Shown here: piece after piece, positions 6,939-9,961 of the stretch
Position numbering within the stretch: position 1 is the stretch's first letter
Layout: the number at the start of each line of letters is the position of its first letter
Assembly (NCBI GenBank): GCA_934183045.1
Contig: CAKPRW010000055.1
Coordinates: 1-9,961 of the forward strand
DNA length: 9,961 bases
Direction of reading: 5' to 3'
Source: an uncultured Clostridia bacterium
GTDB taxonomy: Bacteria > Bacillota > Clostridia > TANB77 > CAG-508
Notes under the pieces: model-generated
Told to the model about the DNA's origin: nothing
What the model saw: only the letters and a program-made list of their open reading frames with translations
The model's database searches: none
Translations under genes and position numbers: made by a program

Positions 6939-8984
6939 ATGGTAGAAAAAATTAAAGATTCAAAAGTAATGAAAATAATAATTATTATTGCAGTCATAAT
7001 AATTCCAGTATTATACAGCTTTTTCTATTTAAAAGCATTTTGGGATCCATATGGAAATTTGCATGACATGAAAATAGCAATAGTAAATTTAGATGAAGGA
7101 GACGGATCAGAGAATTTAGGTAATGAATTAGTAGACAATTTAAAAGAAAAAGACACTATGACTTTGGAAGTATTAAATAATAGTGATGAAGCCCAAGAGG
7201 GATTAATTAATCAAGATTATTATGCAACAATAACAATACCTAAAAATTTCACAAAAGATTTAAATAATGCAGAAAATGCTGATAGAAAAGCTACTACAAT
7301 AACATATTCACCAAACCAAAAGAACAATTATTTAGCATCACAAATAATAAATAAAGTAGTGACAGCTGTAGAAAAAGAATTAAGAAGTGAAGTTAGTGAA
7401 AAAGTAGTTGGAACATTAGCAGATAAATTAGACGAAGTGCCAGATAAAATGGAAGATATATCAGATGGAGCAGGACAAATACAAGATGGTACATCACAAT
7501 TACAAAGTGGTTTACAAGAATTAAATAATGGTACATCATCTTTAAGTACTAATTACGAAAAATTTGATAATGGAGTAGATAGTGCATATAATGGAAGCAA
7601 AGAACTTACAAATGGATTAACTAAATTAAATTCTGGAGCAGATAAAATCTATTCTGGAACAAATCAATTATCAGAAGCAACAAAAAATTTATCTAGTGTA
7701 ACAGATGGAGTAAATCAAATATCAACAGGAGCAAACAATTTAGCTACAGGTGTAAATGCATATGTAGATGGAGTAAATAGCGCAATTTCAAGTGTTACAG
7801 CGATGACAAAACAAGTTCAATCTTTAGGAGGATATTTAAAAACTTATGTAGCTGCACATCCAGAAGCAATGACAGATGCAAATTTTGCACAAGCAATGAA
7901 ACAATTACAACAAATGAGTAGTTCAAATAGTAGTTCACAAGGATTAGCAACACTTCAATCTAAAGGAACAGAATTAAAGACAGGGGCAAACAATTTAAAT
8001 ACAGGAATAAAAACATTTGCAAATAAAGCAGGAGCCCTAACAAATTTATCAACAGGAATAAATACTTTAAATTCAGGAATGTTAGAATTAAAACAAGGAT
8101 TAAGTAGTGCTGCTCAAGGAAGTTCAACATTACAAGCAGGATTAAAAGAATTAAGCACAAATTCAAAAACTATAAAAACAGGAACAAAACAATTAAACGA
8201 AGGATCAAAACAAGCATTAACAGGAAGTCAAACATTACAAAATGGTGTAGATACATTTAAAACAGAAGTTGATAATGGAATAACTGAAACAAAAGAACAA
8301 CTAAATAGCTTAAATGGTTTAGATAAATATACAGCAAATCCAGTAGAAGTAGAAGAAAGCGATTATGCACAAGTAGATTCTTATGGTATAGGATTTGCAC
8401 CTTACTTTATGTCTATATCATTATGGGTCGGAGTTTTAATTATGATCATAATATTCTATTATGACCCAGAAGATAGATTTAAAGTTTTAGGTAGAAATGC
8501 TAAAAATAGATATTTACGTTCTGCAATATATTTTGGAATTTCAATTATTCAAGGTATTGTTTTAGGATTTATTTTAAAAGCAGGATTAGGATTTAGCGTA
8601 ACAAATATATGGTTATATTATGGAGCATGTATATTAACTGCAATTACATTCTTCAGTATATTACAATTTTTATTGATAAAACTAGGAGATGTAGGAAAAT
8701 TCTTAGGAATAGTATTATTGGTATTACAATTAGCAGCAAGTGGAGGAACATTCCCAATAGAAACAGTTCCAAGCTTCTTCCAAAAAATATACGCATTCAT
8801 GCCTATGAACTATACAATAAGATTAATAAAAGAATCTCTTATAAAAGTTGACAATGGAATGATTGCACATAATGCATGGATCTTAGTTGGAATATTTGTT
8901 GTATTTATGGCAATAACAATAATTATAGACTTTCTTGTTGCAAAACGTAACAAAAACAAAGAAGCAAATACTTCAAAAAAATAA
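6939..8984 (+). CDS. yhgE: YhgE/Pip-family membrane protein (phage infection protein)
   Basis: Large membrane protein of the YhgE/Pip family. Lactococcal Pip is a phage receptor needed for phage DNA entry, and relatives are implicated in export and cell-envelope functions; the true activity is unsettled. The ATG at 6939 lies 6 bp after a perfect AGGAGG, so I prefer it over the TTG at 6933, giving 681 residues. One transmembrane segment lies at about 11-30, then the conserved N-terminal Pip domain (FWDPYGN, AIVNLDEG, ITIPKNF). A long extracytoplasmic stretch (about 170-440) is built from xxxLxxG-type heptads, interrupted by a non-repeat segment at about 285-340. The C-terminus (about 487-670) is an ABC-2-like membrane domain with about five spans and the conserved GGTFPIETVP segment. 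It is divergent from a TetR regulator that probably controls it. Confidence 0.94.
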   Translation: MVEKIKDSKVMKIIIIIAVIIIPVLYSFFYLKAFWDPYGNLHDMKIAIVNLDEGDGSENLGNELVDNLKEKDTMTLEVLNNSDEAQEGLINQDYYATITIPKNFTKDLNNAENADRKATTITYSPNQKNNYLASQIINKVVTAVEKELRSEVSEKVVGTLADKLDEVPDKMEDISDGAGQIQDGTSQLQSGLQELNNGTSSLSTNYEKFDNGVDSAYNGSKELTNGLTKLNSGADKIYSGTNQLSEATKNLSSVTDGVNQISTGANNLATGVNAYVDGVNSAISSVTAMTKQVQSLGGYLKTYVAAHPEAMTDANFAQAMKQLQQMSSSNSSSQGLATLQSKGTELKTGANNLNTGIKTFANKAGALTNLSTGINTLNSGMLELKQGLSSAAQGSSTLQAGLKELSTNSKTIKTGTKQLNEGSKQALTGSQTLQNGVDTFKTEVDNGITETKEQLNSLNGLDKYTANPVEVEESDYAQVDSYGIGFAPYFMSISLWVGVLIMIIIFYYDPEDRFKVLGRNAKNRYLRSAIYFGISIIQGIVLGFILKAGLGFSVTNIWLYYGACILTAITFFSILQFLLIKLGDVGKFLGIVLLVLQLAASGGTFPIETVPSFFQKIYAFMPMNYTIRLIKESLIKVDNGMIAHNAWILVGIFVVFMAITIIIDFLVAKRNKNKEANTSKK

Positions 8985-8998
8985 TTAAATTATTATAT

Positions 8999-9041
8999 AA
9001 AAACCTTCTAAATTGAATATACTTAATTTAGGAGGTTTTTT
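8999..9041 (+). terminator. Terminator-like hairpin containing the sod ribosome binding site
   Basis: Positions 8999-9014 pair with 9025-9040 (16 pairs, one G-U, 10-nt loop) and end in six T residues (9036-9041). This is a strong intrinsic terminator 15 bp after the yhgE stop. Its right arm includes AGGAGG (9030-9035), the ribosome binding site of the next gene, whose ATG is at 9044. The hairpin would therefore both end yhgE transcripts and mask the sod ribosome binding site in any read-through RNA. Confidence 0.8.
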
Positions 9042-9043
9042 AT

Positions 9044-9640
9044 ATGCTTAAAATGATTGAATTGCCATATCCGTTAAATAGTTTAGAACCATACTATTCA
9101 TATGAAACATTAAGTTTACACTATAATATTTTGTATAAAGGATATATAGATAATACTAATAAAACTCAAGAAAAATTGCAAAATGCAAGGAATACAGGAG
9201 ATTTTTCTAATATAAAGTGCATAGAAAAAGATCTAAGTTTTTTTGGTTCTGGAGTAATTTTACATGAACTATTCTTTTTGAATATGTGTCCACCAATTCC
9301 AACAGAACCATCAATAAGATTAATGGAACAAATTTTAAAGGATTTTGGAAGCTTTGATAGCTTCAAAAAACAATTTATAGAAGCAAGTAAAAATGTTGAA
9401 GCTTCCGGATGGTGTCTACTAGTATGGTTACCTGAATGGAATAAATTAGAAGTGTTGCAATGTGAAAAACACCAAGATTTAACTTTATGGGGATGCAAAC
9501 CGCTTCTGGTTTTAGATATGTGGGAACATTCATATTATCTACAATATAAAACAAGTAGAGCAGATTACATTAGTGCTTTTTGCAATATTGTAAATTGGAA
9601 CATTGTAAATAAAAGGTTCGAGAAGGCAATATCAACTTAG
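9044..9640 (+). CDS. Fe/Mn-family superoxide dismutase, divergent clostridial type
   Basis: 198 residues, normal length for the Fe/Mn SOD family, which disproportionates superoxide to oxygen and hydrogen peroxide; no signal peptide, so cytoplasmic. The four metal ligands are present: His26, His74, Asp158 and His162 (in LDMWEHSYYL). Tyr34 is kept. Gly70, four residues before His74, and Gln144 in HQD match the manganese-type outer sphere. Departures from typical enzymes: the His-His pair at 30-31 is Leu-Tyr, the usual Trp after the second ligand is Phe, and the loop between Gln144 and Asp158 is short (14 residues, against 16 in human and 21 in E. coli MnSOD, from memory). AGGAGG lies 8 bp before the ATG, inside a terminator hairpin. 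I believe a similar subfamily occurs in clostridia; whether it is fully active is uncertain. Confidence 0.9.
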   Translation: MLKMIELPYPLNSLEPYYSYETLSLHYNILYKGYIDNTNKTQEKLQNARNTGDFSNIKCIEKDLSFFGSGVILHELFFLNMCPPIPTEPSIRLMEQILKDFGSFDSFKKQFIEASKNVEASGWCLLVWLPEWNKLEVLQCEKHQDLTLWGCKPLLVLDMWEHSYYLQYKTSRADYISAFCNIVNWNIVNKRFEKAIST

Positions 9641-9652
9641 ATATTGTCTTTT
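9621..9652 (+). terminator. Intrinsic terminator of the SOD gene
   Basis: A stem of about 13 pairs joins 9621-9633 with 9640-9652 (core GGCAATATC with GATATTGTC), a 6-nt loop and a short T-run. It overlaps the last codons and the TAG stop (9638-9640). Confidence 0.8.
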
Positions 9653-9829
9653 ATATATACTAAATTATATATAAATGTAAGTTGTTATGGAGATTATAGT
9701 GAGGCTAAATATTAAGGAATTAAACAACTAAAGCAATATTCTTCGATAAATACGAAAAAATTATAAGTTGGTCTGATGAAAAAATCAAGAACAATATTTA
9801 TTAAAAATTGATTAATTTCAATAAAATAC
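9653..9829 (+). other. Gap without intact gene; possible decayed coding remnant
   Basis: No intact gene or recognisable RNA is seen in this gap. Three short plus-strand pieces in different frames read like one broken protein: NVSCYGDYSEAKY (from 9674), KELNN (from 9714), then KAIFFDKYEKIISW and SDEKIKNNIY (9730-9801, stop at 9802). Each frame change would need a single-base indel. The composition looks protein-like, but no family is recognised and chance is possible in AT-rich DNA. Confidence 0.25.
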
Positions 9830-9858
9830 TTACACAAATCAAAAAAATATGCTATAAT
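9830..9858 (+). promoter_or_regulatory. Strong extended -10 promoter at right edge
   Basis: TTACAC (9830-9835), a 17-bp spacer and a perfect TATAAT (9853-9858) preceded by TGC give an extended -10 promoter. Transcription would start near 9865, heading right into the structured leader described next. Confidence 0.75.
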
Positions 9859-9864
9859 CATAAA

Positions 9865-9951
9865 AAACAAATATATATTAGGTCATAATTGGAAACGCAC
9901 ATTATTTAAAATAATGATAACGAACAACACAAATTATATGTGTTGTTTTTT
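9865..9951 (+). ncRNA. Short structured leader or small RNA; candidate riboswitch
   Basis: The stretch from the predicted start (about 9865) to the T-run (9951) is about 87 nt and has no open reading frame. It holds a hairpin CATTATT/AATAATG (9900-9906 with 9910-9916). A competing longer-range pairing joins 9883-9890 with 9910-9917 (7 of 8 pairs). It ends in a terminator hairpin (9923-9947). GGAAACGCAC and GATAACGAAC flank the first hairpin and are unusually GC-containing for this DNA, suggesting conserved binding residues. The terminator loop AATTAT can pair with ATAATT at 9885-9890. The size and layout fit a transcription-controlling riboswitch. It resembles, from memory only, the guanidine-IV (mepA) class; a plain small RNA or another leader type remains possible. 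The regulated gene would lie beyond the window. Confidence 0.5.
9923..9951 (+). terminator. Intrinsic terminator ending the right-edge leader
   Basis: AACAACACA (9923-9931, allowing the outer A-T pair) pairs with TGTGTTGTT (9939-9947) around a 7-nt loop, with T residues from 9946 to 9951. It lies only about 60 nt after the predicted transcription start, which is why attenuation is suspected. Confidence 0.85.
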
Positions 9952-9961
9952 GATGTTTAAA

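Noticed and set aside
8609..8851. 80-residue plus-strand frame within yhgE
   Set aside because: Out-of-frame shadow of the YhgE membrane domain, with no ribosome binding site.
9665..9731. 14-codon frame from ATG 9687 as a small gene
   Set aside because: No ribosome binding site at proper spacing and very short; better viewed as part of a possible decayed frame.

Overview
The window is strongly AT-rich and coding-dense. Shine-Dalgarno sequences are purine-rich (AGGAGG type), stop codons are almost all TAA, and intergenic regions end in AT-rich intrinsic terminators. With a sortase and an LPxTG protein, a SipW-type signal peptidase, a YhgE/Pip protein and a clostridial-looking SOD, this points to a low-GC Gram-positive bacterium, most likely of class Clostridia. 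I cannot name a species. No mobile element, CRISPR array, rRNA or tRNA was seen.

Layout. (1) 1-3026: housekeeping pair on the plus strand, thrS (threonyl-tRNA synthetase, 5' end outside the window) followed 17 bp later by ychF (ribosome-associated ATPase/GTPase). (2) 3027-4462: a small LPKTG cell-wall-anchored protein with its own consensus promoter, converging on a single sortase gene; the two share a bidirectional terminator. (3) 4414-6172: an unrecognised 313-residue protein on the minus strand, divergent from a SipW/ER-type signal peptidase I. (4) 6128-8984: a TetR-family regulator divergent from a large YhgE/Pip membrane protein, with a repeat-rich 190-bp control region between them. (5) 8985-9652: a divergent Fe/Mn superoxide dismutase whose ribosome binding site lies inside the terminator hairpin that follows yhgE. 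(6) 9653-9961: no intact gene, but a strong extended -10 promoter, a short structured leader and an intrinsic terminator at the right edge, which looks like a transcription-attenuating riboswitch or small RNA.

How the parts relate. Regions 2 and 3 together hold an export and surface-anchoring set (signal peptidase, sortase, one LPxTG substrate) next to an unknown cytoplasmic-looking protein, but they are separate transcription units and any functional link is inference. The TetR/YhgE pair is a recurrent arrangement in Firmicutes, in which the regulator probably controls the membrane protein. The most interesting non-coding signals are the putative riboswitch/attenuator at 9830-9951 (possibly guanidine-IV/mepA-like, from memory only), the terminator that contains the SOD ribosome binding site, and the repeated elements in the tetR-yhgE intergenic region.
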